Under the pieces are notes generated by a model. That model did no database searches and was not told the origin of the DNA. It saw only the letters and a list, made by a program, of their open reading frames with translations. DNA of 64,000 nucleotides from Stenopsyche tienmushanensis. Its lineage: Eukaryota > Arthropoda > Insecta > Trichoptera > Stenopsychidae. This document shows positions 11,632 through 24,894 of this stretch, in pieces. The stretch covers positions 310,001 to 374,000 of the forward strand of contig WACJ01000292.1 of assembly GCA_008973525.1 (NCBI GenBank). The letters are read 5' to 3'. Position numbers and translations under genes: made by a program. Within the stretch, counting starts at the first letter, position 1. Each line of letters begins with the position of its first letter.

Positions 11632-14600
11632 GTTCAATAAAAATCCCCTAATGAATACACTAAATATCAATATTCTATATTTAATAATTTTAAATTAAAA
11701 AAATGTTAAAAAACCGATCACTTATAGACCCAACAAGGTAGAACCTTGTGAATTTTGTTTTGAAGTGTTTTTGAAATGTTTCCCTAAAATATGTTCAACG
11801 TCGATTGGAATCATTTGAGTGCGAAAAAATCTGTAGATGTAAACGAGTTAGCATTTGGATTGCGTAAAAATCATCAAAGATCTAAACACTATTATTTGAA
11901 TATTACAAATTTTCATTAAATTTTCTGTTATCTTTAATTATTTTCCCCCGTTTATGTATAATGCCATACATGTTATTCATAAAATATTCTCAGCTTATAT
12001 GTTTACGCTGTGTGCAAATACAAATATGTGCAAAAATATGATAAAAGCCTTAAATTGTGTGGTCGTATCATAAAATGTTAATACGAAACCTCATAATGTT
12101 TGTACGATTTAGAGTACTTGAAAATTTGTATATGTTATTTATGAAACTCTTTCAATTTAAATGTATAATAATTTCATTGCAAAAAGCATGTATTATAACT
12201 TATACGCATTAGAATATGAATAGTTTCAATTATATATTACGTAGAATTTCATATTGTTATATAAATATACTTGACACGTTTATATGGAAACTTATTTTCA
12301 GAAGTTATTTTTGACATACTCAGAATATGATAGATAATAAAAAATATTGTTGAGTATTTAACCAAAATAAACCTTTAGGTATTATAAACGAAATTAAGAT
12401 TTTCCACAAAAATAATACGATCATTTGATGAATAATTTCACAATCACAATCACATTATGGAAGAAAGTAAGATGGCTCATCGCCTGGAAAGTCTCGCAGC
12501 TGGAAGTTTGTCTATTGAATACCTCATAATTACTTCATTGAATTGAATTCAAAGAATGACATATATATTACATTAATTTTATTTAGAAGTATAACTCAAA
12601 TTGAGTTGAATATTTGGTCTTAAATTCATCACCATGTATATTTTTCCCACATGGAAATCGAAACGAATACCGATTTTATTCCCATTAAATTTTTAAATTA
12701 TAAAGATACGTGGGTAGTGCTGAAATGAAATCCAAATAAAGCAAAACGCTTGATTATTTGATACTACAATTTATATAAAGGTGATACAATATATCATTGT
12801 ATTTCGCATTTTCCATAATCCGTGCGGAAATTTCCCAAACAACCAGATCATTTATAAGGAAATCGTATATGCGCGTAGGTGGATAAGCGTTTTTCGTATT
12901 TCTTTATAATTCAGCCTGATTTTGTGAGAGATTATTACACTTCAGTCTACTTAGCTTCATCTTTTCATGCATTGGAATTTTATTTACAAATTGCTTCAGA
13001 GTACTCATCATCGTATCCTTTCGATTGTACATTCGCCTTAAAACGTATCCATCCGATATTTTATTCAAGGAAACCGTTTGTTTGGATATCAAAAACAAAT
13101 CAAGATTTTCAATGGAGTTTCTAAAAATACACTTTATTCAATGTTTTACTGTTTGGTTAAAAAAAAATTATAGCGTTATACAAACGGCAGTTATTGAACT
13201 TTGAGGTAAAGCATTGGAATGAGCAAATATTAATAAGTCTTGTTAGATGGCAATCCTAGTTTAATAGCGAACATGGCTCTTTACAGCATTTTGATTACAA
13301 GTTCATTTCAAATAATCTCCAGTATATTGCAAAGATGTACAAATATCTGCTCAGTGACCCACAAGAGAGTTGCTTGCTGGATGCTGAAGATGAATGTATA
13401 ATAACGCTATTAAATAACGAAACTGGACTTTGATTAACTAAATCATATAGACCAAAATGGATAGAGGATATTTATTTCAACCAAAATTTTTTTGCAAATT
13501 TTAGTGCGATTCTGAGATGAAACAACAATCATGTAAAGAAAAACCAAAATAAATAGACAATCATATTTACTTTAATATTTCATTTGAATAGAAAACTGAT
13601 CAGCAGTTTTTTGAAACTGATAACAGAATTATCAATTCTTCTTCGTTTAAAAACCAAAGAAATTCATTAAGTAAATTATTAAACATAATTTAAAATAAAA
13701 TTATACTAAAATAACCATTTTCATTATTAATTACATTATTAAAAATGCTTTTTTCACTTGAATCGGGATAACGGATCACATGACTTTTATAAAAAGGGGT
13801 TGGGAGCCTATCATATTGAAGAAGTAAACATTTAAAGAGTAGGTCTCCTCATTAAAATTAAATTTCATCATTAGTCTTGTTATTTAATAGCCACATCTCA
13901 TATACGTTAAAATAAGCATCTCAAAATTATATCCAAGCTTAAAGCTCAGCGTGAAGATTTAACCTATATTTAAATACATGCAAATGTTCCTTAAATATAT
14001 AGTGTTAACAGATTTATATATAACCATAATCATTAAATTGTGCTTATGGCAAGAATTTATATTTTATTGAACCGTAAATTCAAATTTTATCTTTAACAGC
14101 TTCTGAAGATTTCAGTGCATACAAATTCTATTGAGATTAGGGAAATATTTTTTTTTTTGTACATCACACTAAATTTGTATAGGAAAAGTTGGCCCAATAT
14201 AGTCGGATGAAACGTATTTTCCTAAAAATGAAACATTTGTATAAAAGTTTTAATAAGAAAAAGGGTCTACCGATATCACATTTAAGTTGAGAAAAGATTC
14301 ACAGATGTGATAGCAGATCTTGATTAAAGCGACGTCCAACTTTTAACGAATATCTACGCGTAAAATAAAAGGCAAGATCAGTTTCGATCTAAATACATAT
14401 TTAAAAATGAGAGTGAATTGTATTGCAAGCTTTTCCAAACCATAAGCTTTAAGCTCATTATCATAAATCAAATACACTTGAAAAGCTTATTTGAATGCAT
14501 TGTGCCAAAGCTAAATAATTTCGAACATTCTATAGGAATTCCACGTTTTATTACGCAAAATAAATCAACCGTTTTCTTCGACGGAAATCGCAACCGCAAA

Positions 14601-15861
14601 ATAATATTTGGATACATTTATCTTTGCCAAACGCAGAAACACGGTCAAAAATAAGCTACGTATGAACTTATATTTTAGCGCGCCTCGTTATAATGAGAGC
14701 TTTTTTATTGTGCCGGATATGCGAACCTCAAGCTTGAGCAAATTTTGTTTTTTCCAGTCAAAAGAAGTGGTTGTATATTATTAATATCGAGAGTAACACG
14801 CATTTCTGAATTTTTAATTCGAAACATACATGAATATATAATGGGTGCCTGGAGGAAGGAAACTGAATGGAACGTACAATAAAAATGGCGCATTTATAAA
14901 CCATAACATTTAGTATAATATTCATAGTTCCTATAAGCTTTTTGAATCATGGCAAGAAAACACAAATAATTTTAGATAAATAAATATCATGATGAAGAAA
15001 TAATCTTTGCGTATCTCTTATGTAGCCTCTCCGCGACTCGAAAATAAACGGACCCGCGTAGATCGTCTATCTTGAAGTACACGCGCAGTAACGACCCATT
15101 CCCACATAATACTTAGTTATACAGTTGAATTGATTACAAAACAAGTTAAAAATAGTGTACAAAACTGTATAAAGGAAATACAATTAAAATTTGTATTGAG
15201 CAGGGGGGGGGGAGTGTATTTGCTGACAATATTATGAAGTTTCGTTCGTTTCTGGATTTATTTTATTCTTCTGATACTTCAGTTAATCTTTTGGGTCAGC
15301 AAATAAGCTGTTTATACAATAATATTAACCGATCTAAGCCCGTAAAGCATTTAATGCAATACCATAAAACATTATATATGGAAATAAAAACCTCGGAGTG
15401 GAATTTAAAATTTATTTTATGGATCCACAATTTGAATATGGTTTAGCTTAACAATGCTTATGGTAAATTCTGAGCGATTATTATAAAACGGTTAGTCGAA
15501 ATACAAACAAGCAAGGCTGCTCCAGTTTGCAAAAATTATATTCAGACAAATTTTTATGTGACTTTTAGATATAAGATGGAGCATAGTTTTATAATAAAAT
15601 TTGGAAGAAATGCAAATGTCGCCAAAAACAATGAAAGCATTCATATATGAAAACTCTTTAATATGATGTGAAGGAGTCTGCATGAACAATTCTGAATGCA
15701 ATGAACTTTTTGATATAAGATTTCAGTTATACTTGAACTTTCAGTAGAAAATTACCTTTGATACGATATTTATTATTTATTTCATTCATAGAAATTAACA
15801 CGAAATTAACTCACTACCCAAGGGATTAAAGATACGTTTTAGAAAATATATTATTAGCATA
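11632..15861. other. AT-rich stretch, 4.2 kb without recognisable features
   Basis: Only short overlapping frames on both strands (about 60-82 codons), none resembling a family I know. A run of ten G lies near 15203. No repeat partner was found by eye elsewhere in the window. Confidence 0.55.
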
Positions 15862-16508
15862 CACTTAAACCTTTTTTTGTGCGGTAAATGCGTTCTGCGG
15901 AAAATCGCACAAAAAAAGCTATGACTTACATAAAAAAAGTGAAGATGCGTTCCGTGAATTTTAAAAACCGCATAACTTTGAAACAGCTATATAAAACATA
16001 TCCAAAATCGCATAAAAAAAACAAGAAAAGAGGCATTAAAAATTAACATTTTTGGTAACATTTAAAGGACATCTTGCATTATTGGCCAAATTTTAAGGAT
16101 GTTTGACATCTGGCATCTCAAATCCCAGATATCCACTAGAGAAATACTAATTATTTTCTTATATTTCTCATAAAACTATGTTCTTTATAGATTTTCTCTT
16201 TCCAACAATATAATTCATAATTAGCAAAGATGTCACTATAGTCCCTAATTCAAAATTGAAAAAAATCAAAAAAATGCGATTGTTCAGTCAAGTCATTTTT
16301 TGGCCTTATTTTGTTACAGTTTTAATTATTTTTTAAATAGTTGAAAAATAAATTTTGACATAAATCTAGTAGGAATAATAGAGAGTTATGATGTCAACCG
16401 TGTTGAAAAAAGTAGTTTCATAACTATAAATTTTAAAAAAAGAAAAAAAAATCTTTTAAAAAAACCGCATAACTTTGAAATCGCACAAAAACAAGTCACA
16501 CAAAAAAT
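15862..16508. mobile_element. Family A MITE, copy 2 (right end decayed)
   Basis: Starts after TA with CACTTAAACCTTTTTTTGTG, then TGCGGTAAATGCGTTCTGCG and AAAATCGCACAAAAAAAGCT. The interior has the family blocks AAAACCGCATAACTTTGAAA and AATAAATTTTGACATAAATC. The right side keeps AACCGCATAACTTTGAAATC and a CACAAAAA end, but the terminal GAGGTTTGAG word is gone. Confidence 0.65.
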
Positions 16509-17363
16509 GCTATTTAATGCAAATATGGCAAGAATGTCTGGATGAATATAAAAAGGGCTGGGATGTGCATAATTTTGAAATTTCCTTAACTCGTATATGA
16601 ATATATTTAAATTATTTAATAACCATGTGAAATAAAAATTTGATGAAGGCACATTTCATAATCTCACAGGGTAGTTAGTTATTCTGCGATTATCTGAAAA
16701 TTTCCACCTGAATCCAGTGCATATATGCATCTCCACAAAATTAATGGATATCAGAAATTCTATTATATCATAGTTTTATTGAAGTATACGCGCATCAATG
16801 GATATTAATTTCGCCTGTTGTATAGATACACAATCTTATTAGACGTAATACGTTACGTGAGAACAATGGCGATGCTGTCTTCCAGCATATCAAACGTATA
16901 TTTTAAAAAGGTTATTTTCATCAGACAACCGGTGCATGAAATGCAATTCTCTCATGTATTTTACGCGAAGAGACGGAAATTACAGCCACGCAATTTGCAC
17001 TTCATCAAATTTCCATTAAATCATTATATGCCGGCCTGAAATCGATACATCGCTTTGTGTTCCTGGAAAGTAATTACTCTTCGCTTTATTTAGTTATCCT
17101 TGTTTTTAAAACATCACATGCAGCTAGCTTCTATGCATACTGTAATATAAGTATTTATGTTTATAGTTAGAAGCCTTAAGTATATGTATAAAAAGAACGA
17201 TCGTTGGGGTGTGGAATATGGGATATGAAAGAAGAACAATTCGTTGATGTGGGTGGTGGCAAATGTTAGGGTACGCTTACTATCCATTTTTGCACCATGT
17301 ATTTTATTAATGAACTATTTTATACTATTATGATTTTTTATATATTTGATACGTGGCTATTAA
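16509..17363. other. AT-rich spacer
   Basis: Nothing recognisable. Short frames only. Confidence 0.5.
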
Positions 17364-17669
17364 CACATTGCCGCCGGGGTCAAATCATCGCAAAAAACGC
17401 CAAAATAACGGGGTCAACAGTAGGAAAAAACAGTAGATTTGGTAAATTTAACATAACTTTGAAACAAATGAACCGATTTTGATAAAATTTACGTTAATAG
17501 AATCATAATGATATTTAAAATATTATAGTATATTGACAATTAAAGAAACTAAAGGATTCCGCGTCCCCCGCTCCAATACAAAGTTTATTGATCACGCGGA
17601 TTACGCGTCCCCCGCTCCAATACAAAGATTATCGATCACGCGGATTCTGCGTCCCCCGGCGTCAATGTG
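17364..17669. mobile_element. 306-bp MITE with TTAA target duplication (piggyBac-like)
   Basis: The element is bounded by TTAA on both sides (17360-17363 and 17670-17673). Its ends are inverted repeats of 16 bases with one mismatch, CACATTGCCGCCGGGG on the left and CACATTGACGCCGGGG on the reversed right. A TTAA duplication is the hallmark of piggyBac-type transposition. There is no coding frame. The right half holds tandem 44-bp repeats (17555-17669). The outer CG-rich ends stand out sharply from the AT-rich surroundings. Confidence 0.75.
17555..17669 (+). repeat. 44-bp tandem repeat inside the TTAA MITE
   Basis: Units start at 17555, 17599 and 17643 (the third is partial and runs into the end of the element). 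Each begins GATTCCGCGTCCCCCG or a one- or two-base variant, continues CTCCAATACAAAG and closes ATCACGCG. The terminal inverted repeat itself appears to be derived from, or to seed, the repeat unit, since the partial third unit merges into it. Confidence 0.8.
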
Positions 17670-17692
17670 TTAAATAGTGAGATTGATAACGC

Positions 17693-18066
17693 TACTTTTT
17701 TTTATGCGGTAGATGCGTTCCGCAGGAAATCGCACAAAAAAAAAGTGAAGATGCATTCCATGGATTTTAAAAACCGCATAACTTTGAAACTTCCATATAA
17801 AATATATTCAAAATCGCACAAAAAAGTTAATAAAAAGAGGAAAAATTGCTCACTTCTTCGGAAGAAATAGTATTTCCAGTGTCAATGTCATCATTGTTCT
17901 GTGTAGATTTTCTCTTCCCAACAATATAATTAATAATTAGTAAAGATGTCACAATAGTCCCTAACTAAAAAAAAAACACAAAATGGCGACTGTTTAAAAA
18001 ATTCAGTCAAGTCATTTTTTGGTATTATTTTGTCACAGTTTTAATTTTTTTTGAATAGTTAAAAAA
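17693..18066. mobile_element. Family A MITE, copy 3
   Basis: Begins 24 bases after the TTAA element ends. Left side TTTTTTTATGCGGTAGATGC then GTTCCGCAGGAAATCGCAC; interior ATTTTAAAAACCGCATAACT, AAAATGGCGACTGTTTAAAA and a CAGTCAAGTCATTTTTTGG block. The right third of the family consensus (CGATACG, GAGGTTTGAG) is missing, so the copy is truncated at about 18066. Confidence 0.6.
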
Positions 18067-21000
18067 TAATCTGATTTTCAATATCTTAAAAATTACAATA
18101 TTGCCAAATTTCTTGTTATATGTGAAATATATATATATTTAATTTTTAATACACAAAGCAATTATAAAAGAAATGCTTTCATAATTCAAACGAAATTAAG
18201 TATCTATGAATCGTTTTAATGCTTTAATTGCATTCCGATAGGATAGTTGATCCGGGTGACGGCAGATATCAAAGCACACTTTGAAATATGTAATGGTACC
18301 AATAGCACAGTAAAAACGACGCTTATTCTTTTGTATGGGAATTATTTGAGTTGGTTCTATTTAAATATTGCCAACAAAAATTAATATTTCTTTAGTAATA
18401 ATAAATATTCAAAGGTTCCAAAGGCAATTTCTTGTGTAATTGAATATTTGATTTCAATTCGCATTCCCTTTACTTGTTAGTTTTAGCAGATGTCTTTGCA
18501 ATCAAAAGTTTTTATACGCAATGAAACAGTTTCACATTTAGAGAATGGAATTTGGCTATTTTTAGTCTTTCAAAATGGTGTTTGATTGGCTTCGGATATT
18601 TTTTACCCCCTCGATTCCGAACAAATTAACAAATTCAATTTACTTTCGCGTGTCACGAATGAAAGTCGTAAAAGCTTACAATTTGAAGGAACCCTTTGAA
18701 AAAGCCTCAAACAGACACGTCTGAGAAGTTTGCGTATTCGACGAAAAATATGAAAAACGTATATCGAATGAGAGCGAAAACAAAACAGCAGAATCGCTTC
18801 GTATTTTCTTGGAGATTCGTGCTTTTTGCCTTATTTGCCATATCACAACGTGGTATATCTAATATTCATTTTTCAAACACACGGCTTCTATAAATTTGCC
18901 TGCATATTTTCAATTACATTTTCTGTATTTCATCTTAGAGGAGCAATTTATTTAGATTACGCATTTTATAAAGGGATACTTTGTGCAAAAGAGCGCAACA
19001 TGCTGAATCATTAAAAAAATATATTACACAGGGTTACTCGATCGGACAAATTTCCTCTTTGGGAATAATTGGTAAAAGCCCTTTCAATTTGAATTCCGAA
19101 CAATTTCCCTCTAAGATTCAATAAGCGTAAATATTTTAGCAACCTTACGAGTAGTACATACTCTCTATATGAAAATACTTGAGCTGCGAACCGACCTCTC
19201 CGGAAAGGATAAATAAATTTATTCTTAAAGGCTTACAAACTGAATTGGGATCAGGATTTAGGGGAAAGTACATTAATATAACTATATTAGTAAATAATGA
19301 AAATATTTGTATTATTTTTAGCTTCCTGGTAAGCATGAGAGGTAAGTCAATTTTTCTATACAATATAGCTAAATTATCTAATAAGCATGATTATCCACAA
19401 CTAACGATTCCTTCTTAATACTATTAAACAAATAAATTAAATGAATGAGGAATATTGAAAACCATTGAATAGTCTCTAATCGGACTAAAGCAACGAAAAA
19501 CAGTCTAAAATTAAGATTGAAAAATTGCTTGAACTGTGACTTCAATCATTGTACAATATATTAAAAAATTGAGCATTCTAATCTTGAAATTAAAAAAAAA
19601 CGTTTATGTTTTCCGGTACTCGTTATATATTATCAGTTGTAAATCTCAAAACTACTAGGAAATAATTATATTAGTTCAGTACTTCCCTTTATGAAATTTC
19701 ACAATAATCATGATTAAAATCACGTTATTTATGCGATACATTTTTTTGTGGGGAACTTTTTTGAGCATCAATTGCAACGATTACATTTTGTCCTAATGTC
19801 GATATTTGATGCGTTACTTTTGATTGCAACTACCCCTATAAAGAGGTACCACTGTAATGCATTAAAACAACATGACACATAGTAATACCCATTCTATCAT
19901 TCACGACAAGCAAATACGAAGCTTTGTTTCTCGTATTACAGCACTAATCGCGAAAAAGCTTAGTGCAACGTGTCCCGGCTGAAGTGTGTTAATAGTTCCA
20001 CAGAGGGTCTTTTAATGTCTCATTTAGCACGCGATTTAATAGAAAAGAAAATCAACAAAATATTCCTATTTATAAACTGTTAATTAATAATATGACATCA
20101 TTTTCAGTGTCGTGGTTAAGAGCATTTTAAAAATATTGGGATGTTAATTGTTTAATGGAATTGCTACATTATCGTTTAGTTGCTGTGAAAATTACAAAAA
20201 TGTTTTTTAAAATTGTTTTTTTATTAACCAGACAACAGCATTATTGAACCTAAATTTAACACATGAAATGATCTTTTCTAATTAACAGATTGCATAAAAA
20301 AGCTTTTCAATCGAGATTTTTCCACACTCCTTTTTGAGGGTATCAAAGCTTTTTGCTAAAAATATTTTCATCAATCTTTCATTAAATAATGGATGAATAT
20401 AAATCACATCCAGCAAAATACTCACTCTTCATCAAGCCATCGTTTTTTCGCGATCATCGTGTTACCATTTAAGGTTGAATTCGTTTGATTGATGCTTGAA
20501 ATATTAGCTGAATCTGGACGAACAAATGCTGCATACGCTGATAGATCTCCTCGAATTAATCACGACAAGTGGAACTTACGTTAATAAATCGGGCGATATT
20601 ATTAAAAGTCGCTAGATCGAAATAAGTAAATTCGATACAGCAAAACGAACATCGAATAAAATTATTACTCCTAATTTGCCCACAGGCAAATCAGAGCGTT
20701 ATTGGCGAAAATCTGGATGCAATTTCATTCCGTCGATTCAATCAATATCTCACAGGTGAATAAATTTCGTCGCCTCCAAATATATATCGAATCGTAATTA
20801 AATTCTTCCCGACGTGGAAAGCCACAGATTTAATTTTAAATCTGATTATTTGTAATGGCTTTTCCCGAATTTACATCTGATGAAATCTGTCTATTCGTGT
20901 TTCGGCTCTCGCCGATTGTGTGTAAAGTACTTTTTCGCGCTGTTTTATTCATTCATGGTCGATGAATTGCGATTTATTTTAAATTGGTGCTTTTATATTT

Positions 21001-21300
21001 ATTCTATTTAGAGCGATTTTCATATCTATTGATAAATTTGCTATTTACAATAATATGTCGAATATGCATATAACAATATAACGATAATAATACAACGGAA
21101 TGTGTTGAGATAGTGCCTATCGGATTGTATTGCAAAAAAATGATTGGATACATATTTGAATATAAAAACTCGGCCCTTGATTTATGCGGTTTTGATCTGA
21201 TGTGACATAAAAAAACACGAGACTAGAAAATTCAAGAGACGTTCTTCTTAGGGTTAACAGATATTATCCGTTACGAAGAAAACATTTGCATTTATACGTG
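18067..21300. other. AT-rich stretch, 3.2 kb without gene
   Basis: No gene recognised. At 19971-19992 the string CCCGGCTGAAGTGTGTTAA looks like one end of a TTAA-type element, but I found no matching left end. Confidence 0.5.
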
Positions 21301-21420
21301 CGCTAAGTTCTCTCTGTCTCTGTCTGTCTCCGAGCTTCAATGTGCAAGAGTGCTCTTTCTGAATAGTGGGAGGGGGTTACGGAGGGTCTCGATAGTACTC
21401 CCGTAGGGGGTTAAGACTAT
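21301..21420 (-). repeat. Family D repeat, copy 1
   Basis: On the minus strand: a run of short CCCC and GGGAG words, then ATTCAGAAAGAGCACTCTTG, then CGGAGACAGACAGAGACAG and GAGAACTTAGCGCACG. Copies of the AGAAAGAGCACTC word with a following GAGAC/AGAGA stretch lie at about 43580, 44177 and, inverted, 45450. The source family is unknown; there is no coding capacity. Confidence 0.5.
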
Positions 21421-21565
21421 TATATGATCCATGTCTTATCGTAAATGAATCTGTTTCACAGATTTTCTTCGCTACTCTAATGCGATTAACGACAATTCAT
21501 GGAAACCCAAATTCCTTGTTATTTAATTAACATATTAATATACTTCAAAATGTATAAAAGCACAA

Positions 21566-21905
21566 TCAGGGCCGTGATAAATGGGGTGGTAAAGCAGGCG
21601 CCAGCCACGGGCGCAACCGGGCTTGGGGCGCAAAATACAGAATACCGACCCGGTCAAGGATTGCACATGGTTTATATTTTTTCGCGAACCCCCTCGTGAA
21701 TGAATTTTTTTTTGACGGACCCATCCCAACCCTTGTGACATTTTTCCACAAAAAAAAAACATTTATTGGTTAAAAGAGATCTTTTTACAATGTTTCCTAT
21801 AAATAATTCAACGAAAATATTTTTTTCAAGTATAGATCAATGTTTTGTTTATGTTCTCGCGGACCCCCAGCAATGTCTTTGCGAACCCCAGTTTAAAAAC
21901 CGCTG
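21566..21905. mobile_element. hAT-type terminal fragments
   Basis: The right border, read on the minus strand, is CAGCGGTTTTTAAACTGGGG followed by TTCGC and, further in, GGGGGTCCGCGAGAAC. A CAGNGGTT(C/T)T-AAACT start is the classic end of many animal hAT elements. The left border begins CAGGGCCGTGATAAATGGGG and runs into GGCGCC and GGGGCGCAAAATAC, also a hAT-like style of end. The bordering 8-mers do not match, so this is either two fragments abutting or one element with decayed ends. No transposase is present. Confidence 0.45.
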
Positions 21906-24165
21906 TTCTAGACCATTCTACTTTACATGAATCAACTCTAATTGATTCTGTCCATTTTTATAATATTTGCTAAGTTGTCTAATCCCTCTTTTCTTCGTTG
22001 TCGTTTAAACATAGCCCGCAATAAAATAAATATTTTTGACTGATTGTAAAATTTAAGCAACGACTACTTTGTTTTGTAATGAGAGTTCGTAATTATTATG
22101 TAGATATGTTAAGATATGACGCCCGATCGCGAAGCGTTCATTCGTCAAATCAGCGGTCCGAAATGCGGACCAATTGAACACACAGACTTTGTGATTACTT
22201 CATCCTCTTTTAAGGTTATTGCGGCGTTTTCTATTATCTGTACGATCATGCAAGCCCCCTCAGAGGCTAACTTACATAAGTGGTTCGCGCCAAATTATAT
22301 ATATTTAATTTACAAAAGTTAAAAAAGGTCGGCTTTAGTGAAACATCGCCTCGATTGAAACATCATCACGATGCTGTGTTTGTTCCATTGTGAGCAAACG
22401 CGGCACCCATTTTGCGCACAGCTTTCTCATGTCCAAGCTTTCAGTCAGTACAGCGATATACAGCATTTTTGAAAGGTCTACTATGAACGCTAGCTCGCGC
22501 ACTTACAGTCAACGGCCATCTAATACCATTTTGTGGATTTTCTTTACCATTTCTGGGTGGTTACCTTATATAAAAAATATTTTTATTATGGTCAAATGAT
22601 TTAAATCCTTATGGAAAATTCAAATTATCCAAAAAAAATGCAATTATTGCTAACAATCTGAGACTAAAATCAGATATAGATGTTACAGTCTGATTCTTGG
22701 ATCTGCTATTAAATAGCTTGTTGGAGAATCGCAATTCACAGGGGTGAAAAGCACAATGTGGCGTGTTGATATTGAGACAATGAATAAAATTTTACCTATT
22801 GTACCGAAGGTTCCATTGGGTGGTAACGTTGGCAATTTCAAACAAAAAGGAAGTTTTCAAATGCAGGAAATGCATATTTCTCGTTGCATATTCATATTTT
22901 ATTGGACGTCATGTGGATCGATCGCATAAATTCAAAAACGCGCAAGGCGCGTTCAAGCGTTTCCCAATGCGGCAAAGCGTACAATATGCCTCTTTCTTTC
23001 GGCAATTTTAAATATTTATTTTTATGATCGTGTCCATACATCATTGGAGATTGTTTACAAATGTGAAGTTTTTCATAAATTTATGTTATTTGACCTTCGT
23101 ACTTTACTTGGATTTGTTCCAAAATTTCTGCAGACTTATAAGCATACGAATAGCTTTGGCTTATTTTGCGGAAAAATATCCTTAGGAAAATTGACATCAA
23201 TTATTTTTTGTTCAATGCCATAAGCTCATAACAAATTTAATTAAAGTAATATGATTTTGAATGTAAATAAGCTGAAGTGATGTTGTTGCTTCATGGAATC
23301 CAAACAGGAAGTAGAATACATAGACTCTGGCTTCCATAAATTGATTATCATTAGGTCTGCTTTTACGTCGTTCGTGGAAAATATGAAAACAACTTATATA
23401 AAATTGCGTCCATTTTACAGCTAAAATTTGATCAATCAATATCCTTGAAGTGAATAAAAATATTTAAACTTTAAATAAACTTTATGAAAAGCATCCCTCG
23501 TGTCCATCGAGCAAGAATTAGATTCTTCACTAATCAGATAAAATGCCAACCCATATATAAAATAGCCCATCAAAATTATCTTCCAGAGATTACGTTAATT
23601 ACACGACCTTTATGGGGAATCATCCCTTTCATAATTATTCACGTTAAGCTTCCTACGTTTACTACTTTAAATACGTCGCCAGCATCGAAGACAATGAATC
23701 ATACTACAACTTCTATTAAAAGTATGCTATCTTTTTGTCCACGCAGAACATTAAGTCTCGAAGCCTTTGTCTTGAAGGTCTAATTTTAGCGAAACAAAGG
23801 GACTAAGAAACTACTATAGTACTCCAACTAATTATTTGGACAAAGCCGCATTGGGTCAACAAATTTGCGAAAATTTTAATCATAACTCTTCGCGCTTAAT
23901 GGATGGAATAAAATTATCAAATATGATGAAAATTTTAAACAAAAGCAAAAAATATAACCGTCATGCGAGAATGTCTTGAAGCATTAATTGAGAGCCTCGG
24001 GATCCAGTGGAAATGCTTTGCATAAAACTTCGCAAGACATAAAACAATTAAGGATTTCGCAAAATAAATTATCTAGAGTAATGCAGTTTGAATGGTATTA
24101 TTCCTTTATTCTGCTAAATACAAACTACAATGTCGTTTTTCTTGTTAGATTCAACGTCCATTATA
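21906..24165. other. AT-rich stretch
   Basis: Contains open frames of 61-99 codons (for example 23484-23783 plus) without recognisable motifs. No repeat partner was seen. Confidence 0.5.
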
Positions 24166-24306
24166 CAGGATGTTTTTGGACTTTAAAGGTGAAAATTTGG
24201 ATATTTGTTTAAAATGTTGAAACAAAATCTATGTGTAATGACCCTCTTAACGCCCCAAAAAAAAAATTGTCAGTCCATGTATAAAAGACATGTATAAAAG
24301 ACCCTG
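24166..24306. mobile_element. 141-bp family B MITE (copy B2) with both ends
   Basis: Flanked by TA on both sides (24164-24165 and 24307-24308). Left end CAGGATGTTTTTGGACTTTA; reversed right end CAGGGTCTTTTATACATG, followed by GACTGACAATTTTTTTTTGG, the word that marks family B at 2835, 46599 and 54545. The short length and TA site fit a deletion derivative of a Tc1/mariner-type element. Confidence 0.65.
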
Positions 24307-24669
24307 TATCTAGATCTTCTCATTATTTTTAACATGCATAAAATTGAGTTTCAAAGCATATTACTGCATCCTCCCTTTGACAAACCCCATGCATTAATAT
24401 TCAGCGGTGTTCTATGAAATTAATGTGCATAGACGCTTATTACAAGATCCAATAAAGCAAGTGCTATCAATTTAAAACGACGGCGAAGAGCGACCTTCGA
24501 TGGCTACTGTGACCCAAATTATGATCTAAGCAGGTTCTTGTTTTCTCATGGCCACTCGCAAGTCAATTTCTAATAATAGCCGCGAAATTTTCTATTCTAT
24601 TCTTTCATCATTCGTCGTGTTAAGATGCTTGTCAAATATGAACGTAATAAAACGCAAATAATGTATGTA
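24307..24669. other. Spacer
   Basis: Nothing recognised. Confidence 0.5.
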
Positions 24670-24760
24670 CAGGTAGCCCCCGCTTAGTGCGATCCCGGCG
24701 AATACGGATTTGTTATAACACTTATTTGATTTTTTTCACGACGTTTTTGATACGTTTGTG
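24670..24760 (+). mobile_element. Single pogo/Tigger-like terminus
   Basis: After TA the sequence begins CAGGTAGCCCCCGCTTAGTG and continues CGATCCCGGCGAATACGG, in the style of Tigger/pogo ends (CAGGTAGTCCCCG and similar). No opposite end was found before the next element, so this is a fragment. Confidence 0.4.
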
Positions 24761-24894
24761 TATTATAAAAACCATTAAACATCAAACATAAGACGACATG
24801 TGAACTAGGTGAAAATAGTTAAATATTATAAAAGCTATCAGATATTTAAAATATCATCGAAGAGATCAATCTTTTACTCAACTTTGGAGGCATT

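Noticed and set aside
19971..19992. CCGGCTGAAGTGTGTTAA as the end of a third TTAA element
   Set aside because: No matching left end with TTAA was found upstream, so it cannot be called an element.
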